Of a DNA stretch of 64,000 nt, positions 24,331-34,020 are shown one piece after another; the stretch's first letter is position 1, and the number at the start of each line of letters is the position of its first letter. The position numbers and the translations under genes are program-made. This stretch comes from Ahaetulla prasina (taxonomy: Eukaryota; Chordata; Lepidosauria; Squamata; Colubridae). Where the stretch lies: positions 160,967,236-161,031,235 of the forward strand of contig NC_080539.1 in NCBI RefSeq assembly GCF_028640845.1, given 5' to 3'. The notes below the pieces were generated by a model. That model was not told where the DNA came from. It made no database searches and was given only the letters and a program-made list of their open reading frames with translations.

Positions 24331-25235
24331 TTCCAAGTTCTCCCAAAGGTGCTTCTTCAGGAGGCAACTGGACTTTCTTGTTTTTCTTTGAAGATGTTTC
24401 ACTTCTCATCCAAGAGGCTTCTTCAGCTCTGACTGGATGGTGGGGAATGGAAGGTTGAACTATGCACTTTGGGAGGAGCACCCTTCGAATGGTGTGGGAG
24501 TATGAATGGATTTTCAGAAAAACTGCAAACTACAGGAACCATCTGTGCTTCAGTTTGAAATGCAGACAACACAGATTCATTCCCAACAGGCTGCGCCTGT
24601 CTTCAACGATGAAGGGACACAGGACAGAAAACATCCTGCAGCCAAGAAGGCTCCACACACATATGCATTACTCAGGTGACCCTGAGGACACAGACAAACC
24701 TCCAAGTGGCCTCAGTGACTCTCTAAAAGGATGCAAACGAATATTGGACAAAAATACATACGTGGTTAGAAAAAATGGTAAAGCAACATATAGATTTAAA
24801 ACCAGAAATATTTTTGTTGGGTATCCTACCAGAAAAATACAATAAAGGACATACATATTTAATTTTACATGTATTAACAGCAGTTAGAATTGTGTTTGTA
24901 CAACAATGGAAAAATGAAGACATCCCTACAGACGAAAATGTAATTAAGAAAAACCAGAATGTGCAGAAATGGATAGATTAACACTCAAAATTAAAGAAAA
25001 GGAAGAAACTGAATACTTTTAACATGGGATTTGGTTTATCAATGGCTAACTAGCAGAAACAGAAAGAAATTTCAAAGTATAAGAGAATGATTAACTACAT
25101 AAGGAAGTTTCAGTAAAATGGATAAGCAAATGCTATTATTACTATCGGCATGTTATTATTATTGTTATGAATATTATTACTATTATTAATCAAAATTAAC
25201 TGTACCCAGACAACACAGTTTATGTAGACATTGAA

Positions 25236-25262
25236 TTTTTATGTATGTATGTATGTATGTAG
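25236..25262. repeat. (TATG)n microsatellite
   Basis: Short TATG array next to the 25260 repeat. Confidence 0.9.
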
Positions 25263-25372
25263 GTCTTTGGTTATTCGGGTTTTCTCCCGCGTAAAATTGG
25301 AAGTGTCTTGGCGACGCTTCGACGAACTCTCATTCGTCATCTTCAGGCTTCAGCTTTGTGCACCCGTGAAAA
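25260..25372 (-). mobile_element. Second hammerhead-like repeat family
   Basis: The minus strand reads CCTGAAGATGACGAATGAG followed by a perfect GACGAA/TTCGTC hairpin, then GAAGCGTC (25313-25346) and CACTTCCAATTTTACGCGGG. It has the same layout as the other family but a different sequence. Confidence 0.6.
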
Positions 25373-25839
25373 CCTCAGAAAACAAATATATATATATACA
25401 CAAATACACACACACACACAAATGACCAGCTGTCTGCAAGGAATATAAACCTGTCCTTTCCCCACCATCCAGTCACAGCTGGAGAAGCTTCTTGGTTGAG
25501 AAGCGAAACATCTTCAAAGAAAAAAACAAGAAAGTCCAGTTGCCTCCTGAAAAAGCACCTTTGGGACAACTATGACTGGCTGATTGACTATCTCCATAGA
25601 AAACTTCCCATATTCTCAAACACAAATTTTGGAAGCTGCCCTGTGACAGGTTAGACCACGGAACCATTGGAGTGCTTCCCACCTTTATTTGGAAGAACCC
25701 AGAGAAATTAAATGTGGGACTTGATTGGGATTCTGCCTCATGTTCCTTTCAGAGACACTGCTGACCATTCTGTAGAAATCAGAAATAGTAGTTGGGAATA
25801 AATGAATTGACTGTAGCTGTAGTTGGGGATAAATGAATT

Positions 25840-26062
25840 TATTTAAAATTCTATTCTACCTTTCATTCTGGAGCAGAAAGTGGCATGCATGGTGTTTCTT
25901 CCTCCTTGTTCTTTCTCAAAACAGCAGCCCTGTGAGGTTGGTTGGGTTGAGTGAGAGAGACTGACTCAAAGTCACCCAAAGAAATTCCATGGCTGAGGGT
26001 GGACCTGAACCTTACTCCTTCTACAATCTTAATCACTGTTACCTCACTCTGGTCTTTTTGCA
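25840..26062 (-). mobile_element. Old tRNA/MIR-like SINE
   Basis: Phrases CAGCCCTGTGAGGTTGG, CAAAGTCACCCAAAGAAATT and GGTGGACCTGAACC match the reverse of a squamate SINE body and B box. Confidence 0.6.
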
Positions 26063-26124
26063 GTGTCAGTGGGGAGAAATTGACATATAGGGTGAAGAGT
26101 TGAAACTCACTTTACTTTCACTTA

Positions 26125-26565
26125 TAGGTCGTGCTTGACTTACTATCATAACTGATTTCTGGAATTGGGTTGTAAATCTTTGTGGATGTAACTCAAGGCA
26201 TCACATAACCAGATTTAAGTTACCACCACTTTTTATAACAATCATTAAGCAAATGATGCAGTCGTTAAATGAACATGGTGATCATTAAATGAATCTATTT
26301 CCCCAATGGGCAGGTTAGCTGGAAAGCAGAAGTAAACGCCAGAAACCCGGCAAAGATATCACAAATTGCGGTTATGTGATCATGGAACACTGTAAACTGC
26401 CACAAAAATGAGCTAATTGCAAATCCTCCAAAATACAAGTACATGATGCAGGAGATTACAACTGTTGTAACTCCATACAGAGCTTGTAAATACCATAGCT
26501 CTGGGGCATCCATTGCAACTTTGAACAGTCACTAAGTAACGGATCATAAGTTAAGGATTTATGTT
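26125..26565. mobile_element. Decayed DNA transposon (related to 52981)
   Basis: Sequence such as AGTCGTTAAATGAACATGGT and AGTCACTAAGTAACGGAT and the end AAGTTAAGGATTTAT resemble a mutated copy of the TA-flanked element at 52981-53355. Ends are not exact. Confidence 0.45.
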
Positions 26566-27337
26566 GTTTGAAGTGTATGCTGAATGGATAATACTGAAGC
26601 AACATGTTTGTTCCCGGATCTGCATGTTTTGTGCCTGCTTGGTTCATAAAGTCATGGTATCCATTTTTAAAGCCTTAGTAACCCTTTAGTCTGAATAGCT
26701 CACTCATCACTCATCTCATTTAAGAGATGCTTAAACTTGAGAAAATAAGTTTATCCTTTTTTCAATGACAAAACTAGGAATCTAGGCAATATCTGTCCAC
26801 CTGTGGCCACAATATTCAATCACCAAAACCGAAAGCTTTTCTAGTCAAAAACCAATCAGTATTTGACAATAATCAAGAACAATTCCAGAAGGAAGAAAAA
26901 GATAGACTTTTGGCCTTGCAAGGCACTGAAAAACTTACTCCAATACTATGATAAATATTTTTACCCTCCAGTCTCATTTCTCTGCTATCTCCCTTTTTAA
27001 AAAAGGATGACTTGATTATCACTAGCCTTTTCTTATTCTGCAGAATTGTCACTTTAATATTCCTCCCTCCATAACTGAGCAACTGGTTTTTCAATAAAAA
27101 TGACCCACATACTAACTCCACTATCTCACCAAAGGGATAAATCAGAAAATGTCTCTTGGGTATTTTTTTCCAGCTAGTATCTCAGTCCCTTATCGCCATA
27201 TCCTCTCTGCTCTTTCAGAATAGAAATCTTTATTAATTTGTTCTATGGAATTATACTCAATCCTTCCCCTTTCCATTTTCTAGAACCGATTTGATCAAGA
27301 GAACATACATATCAAACCATCACCATGTAAAACTTAC
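26566..27337. other. LDAH intron 2, nothing recognised
   Basis: No supported feature before exon 2. Confidence 0.5.
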
Positions 27338-27493
27338 CAGGGATAACGAGAAATAGAACTCTGGGTGCACTTTTATCATTCCAGAGATCTTCCCAAGGGC
27401 CACACTTGAGAATCTGTGTCAGGGCTCCAGAAATGTAAGTGAACTCTTCATGTATCAAATCTTGCTCTTTAGAATCTGAGTTCATGCTTGTTG
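27338..27493 (-). CDS. LDAH: LDAH exon 2, start codon exon
   Basis: This exon carries the conventional start of lipid droplet-associated hydrolase. The acceptor is TTCTGTTCAG| at the right edge. Eight untranslated bases precede the ATG at 27485-27483, and the donor CTG|GTAAGT lies at the left edge. The 148 coding bases give 49 residues plus one base (phase 1). Residues include IHEEF, QILKCGPWEDLW and VLFLVIP, which match the family N-terminus and the first beta strands of the hydrolase fold. There is no signal peptide, as expected for a protein that reaches droplets from the cytosol. The next exon supplies the following Gly-Asn-Pro-Gly. Confidence 0.93.
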
Positions 27494-27747
27494 CTGAACA
27501 GAAAATAAAGAGAGTTTAAGGGTAGGTAGTTAGCTATGAATAATCATTCCATACTTGCTTGGCTTTATAAAGAAATGAACCTGCCAGCAATTTTCTGGCC
27601 AAACAAGATAGAGGGGTTTTGTCAACTCCTACATGATGTTTTCAGAAATTCTCAAGTAGGGAACAATTAAGGTTAACAGCAGCTTCCTATGTTATTAAAT
27701 GCTTGCAGAAGAGGCGCTGATTCTTATCAGAACTGCAACTTGTAATT

Positions 27748-27925
27748 TGTTATGTTGGGTAAATGAGGAGACTATGAGGAGGCTTCAGACAACAGCTTTT
27801 TATTCGGCAACTATGTACAATCTAGCAGCTAGCCTCTCTGACAGCTCGCCCTTATATAGCGAGCTGTCAGGGAGCTTAGCCAACCACGTTTGAATATTCT
27901 TTCCGCTCAAACACCGGACCTGACA
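27748..27925 (-). mobile_element. Candidate solo LTR (178 bp)
   Basis: On the minus strand it starts TGTCAGGTCCGG and ends CCCAACATAACA, with TATATAAGG near the middle and GAATAAAAAGC downstream like a TATA box and poly(A) signal. The length equals that of the Gypsy LTR at 44439. No matching 5-bp flanking duplication is seen. Confidence 0.5.
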
Positions 27926-28730
27926 GAAAACATTACAAGCTGTCAATATCTAACATCATTTACAATATGAAAAGCACAGTATGTTCACATAATGTAAAAT
28001 AAAGCCTAGCCACTTGTCAAATCAAGCTTCTGATGTTTGTTAAATGTGAACTGGAAAAAATAAATGAATGAGCAGGATAACAATTCAAGGCTTTCATTCC
28101 TAGTACATTCATGTCTTGAAAAGCTGCTTAAGCAAATTACTGTAATGAAAAAAAACAAAAACAGGCTTATTTTAAACTTTGTCAAGGAAAATAAATTCTC
28201 AAGATTCAATTTGCCAAATTCAAACTCTTCAGTGCCAACTTTTTTTTATTAAAAAGAAATACTTCAATCAATGGGATTAGATAAGCCCTGGAGGGAATCT
28301 TGCTGCATTCTGAGACTAACGATGTACAGTATTGCTTTGGAGGAGTGCTCCCCCAGCTCCTTGCAAATGACATGGGGGTGGTGGTGTGTGTTTTCTTAAG
28401 ATTACCAAGAAATATTTCTTTTAGAACTCTGACACCCTTATCAGTCTTCACAAATTAATGCCTTTTAGTAATAAAATCAGAAAATATTGTGGCACTATTT
28501 GACCCTTGAGTATAGTTTGCTGCATATGCAATGGTGTGCCTCACCCCTGCCACAGGAGAAATCAAACAGGACATTGTTCCTGAGGGAACAAGGTACAAAA
28601 TTTCTCTTCAGAGCAATCGGGGTGATGCAACCACACGTCGATCCAAAGTCTGAAGTAGTTTATTCTTACAGAAGATTTAATAATCATCACATTATTTTAC
28701 TGTAACCCTGGGCCAGGTGATAATCCCCCC
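27926..28730. other. LDAH intron 1, nothing recognised
   Basis: No supported feature. Confidence 0.5.
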
Positions 28731-28737
28731 CAAAAAA

Positions 28738-28806
28738 AAAGAAAGAAAAAGAAAGGAAGGAAGGAAGGAAGGAAGGAAGGAAGGAAGGAAGGAAGGAAGG
28801 AAGGAA

Positions 28807-28856
<50 letters not shown>

Positions 28857-28857
28857 A
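28738..28857. repeat. (GGAA)n/(GAAA)n polypurine array
   Basis: Nearly pure purine tract of about 120 bases: GGAA units to 28810, then GAAA units. The long reading frames over it are repeat artefacts. Confidence 0.95.
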
Positions 28858-29272
28858 ATCAACATCACAAGCCCACTTTTGCCTCTCTGCAAATTGTTTA
28901 TTCTTAATAGCTGAAACAACTGTCCAGAAATTAGTAACGATTTTCCCTTTTTTCTGCTCGAGCGCAGGATGAGAACAACAAAACCCCTCTTCTGTGGTAT
29001 TAACCTGAGTCATAACATTTATAAAATCAAGGGAGGCAACCAGGAGCTTCCCAGGAGGGACTACGCCCACCTCGTGCCCCATAGTTAGGGTTAGGCTAAT
29101 GGTCGCGGTAACAGTAGCCAAAACAAAACAGCAGCTACTCCAAAAGTGCAGGGCCGTGGGTGTGGGTGTGTGAAACAGATGGAAATATTGCACTTAGTGT
29201 AAACACGATCCTGAGCAGGGTCATTCGTTTGTTAACTCTTTCTTTTCCGCACCGGATTGCCTCGCTTTAGTT

Positions 29273-29428
29273 CAGGGCTCTCCAATCTTGGCAACTTTAA
29301 GCCTGGCGGACTTCAACTCCCAGAATTCCTCAGCCAGCAAAGCAAAGCAAAGCAAAGCAAAGCGGGGGGGGGGGATTCTGGGAGTTGAAGTCCGCCAGGC
29401 TTAAAGTTGCCAAGGTTGGAGATCCCTG
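29273..29428. mobile_element. Palindromic hAT MITE, LDAH intron 1
   Basis: The ends are CAGGGCTCTCCAATCTTGGC and GCCAAGGTTGGAGATCCCTG, with 8-bp duplication CTTTAGTT at 29265-29272 and 29429-29436. The arms (GCCTGGCGGACTTCAACTCC and its complement) form a long near-perfect hairpin. The centre holds (AAAGC)n and a G tract. Confidence 0.9.
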
Positions 29429-29479
29429 CTTTAGTTTGCTCCGTCAGCCTGGTTATTTCAACTAGAGTTTCATCATTAG

Positions 29480-30010
29480 CCTAGGTTCCGTGCAATTATG
29501 ACCGCTCGACGGCTGTTGGCCATATCTCCAGAAAACAAGCTGAGTGCGATGGCTTCTCTGCCACCATCATCATCACCTTGGAGAAAGGAGGTGGGAAACG
29601 GGAGGGATTAATATCGGGGGGGGGGGGGCTGCAGAAGAGGAGCACCGGAGAAGGCCGGGGGGAAAACAAAACACCAAACGAGGCAATCCCTTGGCCAAAC
29701 ACGTACCTTCCCCATTCAGCGGTTCTCGACCGACTCCCAGCATCTCTCAGACAGGGAGAAGGAGCAAAGCAGCTTCTGTTCTTCCCACGCACTGCCGGGC
29801 GGAAGTAAAAACAGTAGCGAGAGCTCCCGCGGCTCTTCCGCCCGGCTGAGACGTAACGGGACGTCGAGAGTCGACTCGTTCTAAAGGTCCCCCCCCCCCC
29901 GCTGAACAGGGGAGGCCATTGGAAGAAAGAAAACGCGGAGGTCGGTTAATTCAGAAGCATAGGTTTGCATTTGGGCGCGCCTTCGCTTCTGGTGCACGCA
30001 TGCGCACTCC
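29480..30010 (-). promoter_or_regulatory. LDAH: LDAH CpG-rich promoter region
   Basis: This is the most CpG-dense non-transposon block of the window, next to exon 1. Visible candidate sites are two ETS-like cores (GCGGAAGT at 29799-29806; CTTCCGCC near 29835-29842), GACGTC at 29860-29865, an inverted CCAAT box (CCATTGG near 29917), and an NRF1-like ACGCATGCGCAC near 29996-30007. No TATA box is evident. This pattern is typical of housekeeping CpG-island promoters. No divergent gene was found on the plus strand. Confidence 0.65.
29707..29830 (-). other. LDAH: LDAH exon 1 (mostly 5' UTR)
   Basis: The minus strand has a strong donor, GAAG|GTACGT, with the last exon base at 29707. The transcription start is not visible and the right edge is a guess inside a CpG-rich block. 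An ATG at 29743-29741 has an in-frame TGA two codons upstream and stays open to the donor. Spliced to exon 2 it runs in frame into the usual start, adding MLGVGREPLNGEATS. Known LDAH proteins as recalled begin at the exon 2 ATG, so this is either an alternative start or a chance open leader. Confidence 0.6.
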
Positions 30011-30259
30011 TCACTCTTCCTTGGTCGGGGCTTTCCTCGCTTTCTTGTAGTTGCGTTAAGTTAAAAGACTTGGCTGTTCTGTGTCTGTCAGTCATCTCGT
30101 CTGTCATGTCCTTCCTTCCTTCCTTCCTTTTATGTTAGCCACCTATCCTGCACCAATTGAGTGGCTTACAACCAACGAATAAAATATTTATAATTAAAAT
30201 ATTTCAACTCCTACCCTCAAACTCTTTTCAACTCCTACCCTCAAAATGCTGCTATAGAG

Positions 30260-30999
30260 CAGCGATCATCAGCTGGTGGTCCATGGACCACTGGTGGTCC
30301 ATGAGAAAATTTTGGTGAACCACAGAAAAATTATTCGCATTTTTTATATTGCACTAAATCAGGGGTCCTCAAACTACGGCCCCTGGGTTGGATACGTGAA
30401 ATGAACATTTGTGTTGCTACAGAGAGTCTCCCCCTTTGGGATCTGTTTGTGTGGATGGGGGTGGGGGCAGAAATTCCGACCTGGTGTCTGCTTTAGCCTC
30501 CTGGTGTGGGGCTTTGGACAAAGGCTGAAGGGAAGTGCCACTGGTGGCGAAGAGCCGGAGGGCCTTGTTCCAATGGGACTGCATCATGGCCTGGAACTGG
30601 CTGACCATCACAGCCCGCTGAGCCTCGAGGCACCGGTACCTGGCCTTGCACTCTCGCAGGTCTTCCCTCTACTTGGAAAGCCTATGTTTGTAGTCCTCAG
30701 TGAGGTGCTTCTACTGAGCCTCCTTCTCAGTCAGATCCAATTTGAACTGAGCTGTTCTGCCAACTCTTTCTCGTGGTGACTGCTTAGCTCCAACAACTGC
30801 TTTCTGTTGGGGCCCTAAGGAGCCTATGTGGGGAGGCGGGGAGGGGCGAGTAGAGGCTGGCGGGGTGCCCCTCAATGTGAGTGACATAGAGTTGGCCACG
30901 CCCACCCAGCCAGTCATTAGGCAGATCATATTAGTGGTCCGCAGGATTTAAAATTATGAATTTAGTGGTCCCTAAGGTCCGAAAGGTTGGTGACCCCTG
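30260..30999. mobile_element. hAT element with captured gene fragment, copy 1
   Basis: Left end CAGCGATCATCAGCTGG, right end GGTTGGTGACCCCTG; perfect 8-bp duplication CTATAGAG at 30252-30259 and 31000-31007. An internal hAT-like end (CAGGGGTCCTCAAACTACGG) begins at 30361. The minus strand from about 30790 to 30415 reads like decayed coding sequence, given as a separate entry. No transposase. The site GAGGT at 30702-30706 is the empty counterpart of the solo LTR insertion in copy 2. Confidence 0.88.
30415..30800 (-). pseudogene. Captured coiled-coil gene fragment in hAT
   Basis: On the minus strand one frame gives QLLELSSHHEKELAEQL, then FKLDLTEKEAQ, HLTEDYKHRLSK, REDLRECKARYRCLEAQRAV, MVSQFQAMMQSHWNKALRLF, and a Pro-rich tail ending TQTDPKGGDSL and a stop. 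Two in-frame TAG codons and a small break show decay. The Lys/Glu/Gln/Leu pattern is that of a coiled coil near a protein C-terminus. I cannot name the source gene; a centrosomal coiled-coil protein such as centrobin is a guess. The second copy is at about 54650-55530. Confidence 0.6.
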
Positions 31000-31739
31000 C
31001 TATAGAGCACCAGAACAACTAGACAGAAGAACAGTTTTTTCTCCAACGCCATCACTCTGCTAAACAAATAATTCCCTCAACACTGTCAAACTATTACTAA
31101 ATCTGCACTACTATTAATCTTCTCATTGTTCCCCTCACCCATCTCCTTCCATTTATGACTGTATGACTAACTTTGTTGCTTGAATCCTTACGATTTATAT
31201 TGATATTGTTTCCTGATTGCTTATTTCTTCCCTATGGCTATCATTAAGTGTTATACCTTATGATTCTTGCTGAACGTATCTTTTCTTTTATGTACACGTA
31301 GAGTATATGCACCAAGACAAATTCCTTGTGTGTCCAATCACACTTGGCCAATAAAAATTCTATTCTATTCTAAACCAAAAACATTAAAACCAATAGACTT
31401 TTCATCACAGTTAAGCTTTCCTGTGCAGCCTGAAACAACTTCATTTTGCCAGTCTCACCTTTTCCCAGCACTTGGAGGCAAGGGCAGGTCTTGAGCGCTT
31501 TTTTGTAAAGTTAAAAGTAGACTCGAACTTCAGCCCATTTGCAGTGTAAAACAGCACAACAGCCCCAGCATTCCCCTGAGTCTCAGGATGCTGCCTCTTC
31601 TCACTTCTAATCCTGAACTGAAATTGTTCCCTACTTTGGTATTCTTCCTAGATTCCTGGATAGGCATATGGCAGTTTCCAGCAACCTAGATTTCATTTCT
31701 ATTTATGATCGCCTCTAATACATTTGCCACGGAATAGTA

Positions 31740-32192
31740 CACATTTAGAACAACTAGACACAAGGACAGTTTTTCCCGAAGGCCATCACTCTGCTGAACA
31801 AATAATTCCCTCAACACTGTCAAACTATTCACTAAATCTGCACTACTATTAATCTTCTCATCGTTCCCATCACCCATCTCCTTCCACTTATGACTATGAC
31901 TGTAACCTTGTTGCTTGTATCCTTATGATTTATATTGATATTGTTTCCTGATTGCTTATTTGTACCCTATGACTATCATTAAGTGTTGTACTTTATGATT
32001 CTTGATGAAGGTATCTTTTCTTTTATGTACACTGAGAGCATATGCACCAAGACAAATTCCTTGTGTATCCAATCACATTTGGCCAATAAAAATTTCTATT
32101 CTATTCTATTCTATTCTATTCTATTCTATTCTATTCTATTCTATTCTATTCTATTCTATTCTATTCTAATCTAATCTAATCTAATCTAATCT
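31740..32192 (+). mobile_element. CR1-type LINE 3' end with (TTCTA)n
   Basis: It begins near AGAACAACTAGACACAAGGA, carries CATGACTATC-like 3' UTR phrases shared with 31008-31375, and ends CATTTGGCCAATAAAAATTT followed by (TTCTA)n at 32089-32167 and (CTAAT)n to 32192. Confidence 0.82.
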
Positions 32193-33480
32193 CAAGCTTG
32201 AAGCCTGAAACCTTGTTTTAATAAAACACTATTTTTAGTGAATGAGAAATCCGGTGTTTTCATTTTTGCTTCCTGCATGACAATGAAATCTAGGTGCAGT
32301 GCCAGTCTCTGAGTAATAAACATCAGCTCCATATTAAACCTTTTCCTTGTGCCGCGATTCGTAAGGATTTCATCCGCTCCTTTTTTTAGGCACTTACCCT
32401 GGTTTCCCTATATTATTCTCTATGTTAAACAGGGCCGCTGAAATCTTTATTCCCAAGTTTTCAGGGTTACAACTATCAAAATTAGAGAGGCACCAAGAAT
32501 TTTCTTACGAGTCTAAAACATGTATGAAACTGATCTTTAGTGCTAGTTTTGTGTACATGTCCAGCTTTAACCCCTATTAAACTGGACAAAAAGTAGAAGA
32601 GAGATATTTTAATTGTCTGTGTATTCTAGCCAAGACAAGTATTTTACTGGCATTACAAATGCAGAAAATCAGTATATGTTATTTAAGTATCATGTACCAA
32701 AACACTCACAATTCCACGGGTAAGACCCCCATTGTCTGCTTATTCATAGTTGCAAGTAATATTTCAGCTTTTCTGCAGTTCTAGGTTCTTTCCATGTGCT
32801 ATGGTCTGTTGAATCAAAGAGACTTGTTTTGGTCTCTTCAGCTGATCAAATGCCACAAAAGATGGCCCCTTGTATTTTCATAAAAAAGTCATTTTCAGAA
32901 GAAATGGTGGCCTTTTGGTGCTATAGCACAGTGACAAGGAAGTATAAATGAACAAGTCAGGCTAGGATAGCCAGCTTACCTGATAACAGGTCCTTGAGAT
33001 ATTCATTTTGAACTGTTTTCACTCTATAGAAGTGGATTGGCTTGGTTTTCCAGGCACGACCCTGAATCAGGTAATTGCAACAGACGAGATGAAAAATATG
33101 CTGTCCCACAAGCTAGTACCTCATGATTTTTCCTCCATTTTTATCCTCGGAAGGAGGTTGTGTCAAGGAGGTTGAGCTTCTACAGTTTAAATCTGTTATG
33201 ATATTAAATTTAGTAACTGGAACAGTAAATAGTACAATAGGCCAGAACACACAATTGTAGACATTTGCTGACATTTGCTGACACATGCATGATGCAATCT
33301 ATACTATGACTGGTTGCTGTAAGTATAAAGAAGGATTCCCCCCCCTTTCCCCTCCTTTTTCTTCTGTGTGTTCTGTATGCTATTTAATTTACCTCATGAT
33401 GTTCTTGTGTTCTTGATTATCTTGTGTTTATTCTTTCTGGAAGACGATAAAGACTGCTGTAAGCTTGAATGATAAATATA
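32193..33480. other. Intergenic, nothing recognised
   Basis: No supported element or exon. Confidence 0.5.
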
Positions 33481-33481
33481 T

Positions 33482-33490
33482 CTCTATATC

Positions 33491-33536
<46 letters not shown>

Positions 33537-33556
33537 CATCCATCCATCCATCCATT
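33482..33556. repeat. (CTAT)n/(CATC)n microsatellite
   Basis: CTAT array passing into CATC units. Confidence 0.95.
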
Positions 33557-33879
33557 ACAATTTAATGTCAGTGTCTCAGACTTTATCTGGACAGCTGCTG
33601 CATACTTCTGTCACATAACCCATCACCTTAAATATGGCATGTAGCTGTTGGGCAAGAAAAGGCCCAACAGTTGGGAGTTGAACTCAACTGAACCAGCAAG
33701 TTTTCCATCCCATTGCTTCCTTCCATAGTACCTCCCTTGAGTTCCTCTCAGCTCACCCAAATGATTTTGGACAGGTGCATATTTACCTTTACTTCTTTAG
33801 AGAAGGAATTTAGGGGTAGAGTTAGCCAAATTGTGGATACAATCATCCATTGCTTGTGGTCTACCTATTTGGCAGAAGA

Positions 33880-34020
33880 AAAAGTACTCATTGACACGGG
33901 GGTTTCAAAGATGAATTTTTACCGTCATCCATGGAGATGCCAGGAACTGAACTTGGGATCTTTGGCCTGCAAAACAAATGCTCTGCTACCCATTTATGAC
34001 TGTTCTCTCTCTCTCAGATT
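33880..34020 (-). mobile_element. Old tRNA-derived SINE
   Basis: The minus strand has GGTAGCAGAGCATTTGTTTT and AGTTCAGTTCCTGGCATCTC, resembling A and B boxes of a squamate SINE. Too diverged for a tRNA. Confidence 0.45.

Larger units (their letters stand above)
24332..25605. mobile_element. Probable Penelope-like element remnant
   Basis: Two copies of the hammerhead-like repeat lie in inverted orientation, at 24332-24453 (minus) and 25450-25605 (plus). Between them, about 24510-24625 encodes KTANYRNHLCFSLKC, FIPNRLRLSS and MKGHR, which I recall as an N-terminal motif common in vertebrate Penelope-type or related element frames. A second hammerhead-like repeat, minus strand, sits at 25260-25372. 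No reverse transcriptase domain is left. Confidence 0.45.
1..29850 (-). other. LDAH: LDAH gene, 5' part (exons 1-4 and introns)
   Basis: This is the 5' half of the gene for lipid droplet-associated hydrolase, an alpha/beta-hydrolase-fold protein of lipid droplets linked to cholesterol ester and triglyceride turnover. Order on the minus strand is exon 1 (about 29707-29830), exon 2 (27338-27493), exon 3 (20508-20642), exon 4 (4704-4873). Intron lengths are about 2.2, 6.7 and 15.6 kb. All boundaries have GT/AG sites and phases 1, 1 and 0 join in frame. The 151 residues align from memory with the N-terminus of vertebrate LDAH (about 325 residues). The later exons, which should hold the catalytic Asp and His, are not in this window. 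Introns are filled with LINE, SINE and hAT repeats listed separately. Confidence 0.93.
30190..31375 (+). mobile_element. CR1-type LINE 3' end, split by hAT
   Basis: The LINE runs CCTACCCTCAAAATGCTG up to 30259, is interrupted by the hAT element 30260-30999, and continues from CACCAGAACAACTAGACAGA at about 31008. It ends in AATCACACTTGGCCAATAAA and a short TTCTATTC tail. The coding part is only the last codons of the RT frame. A second copy is at 31740. Confidence 0.8.

Noticed and set aside
27748..27925. Same family as the Gypsy LTR at 40065
   Set aside because: The length agrees, but the sequence does not align beyond the terminal TGT...ACA.
28717..28914. Open frames over the GGAA/GAAA array, both strands
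   Set aside because: The peptides are pure repeat translations (KERKE or FLSFF) and end at the array edges, so they are not genes.
29850..30779. A divergent gene sharing the LDAH promoter
   Set aside because: The 122-codon plus frame at 30411-30779 lies inside the hAT element, opposite its captured fragment. No host exon was found to the right.
30415..30800. Naming the captured fragment as centrobin
   Set aside because: The coiled-coil style only suggests a centrosomal protein. I cannot confirm the match from memory.
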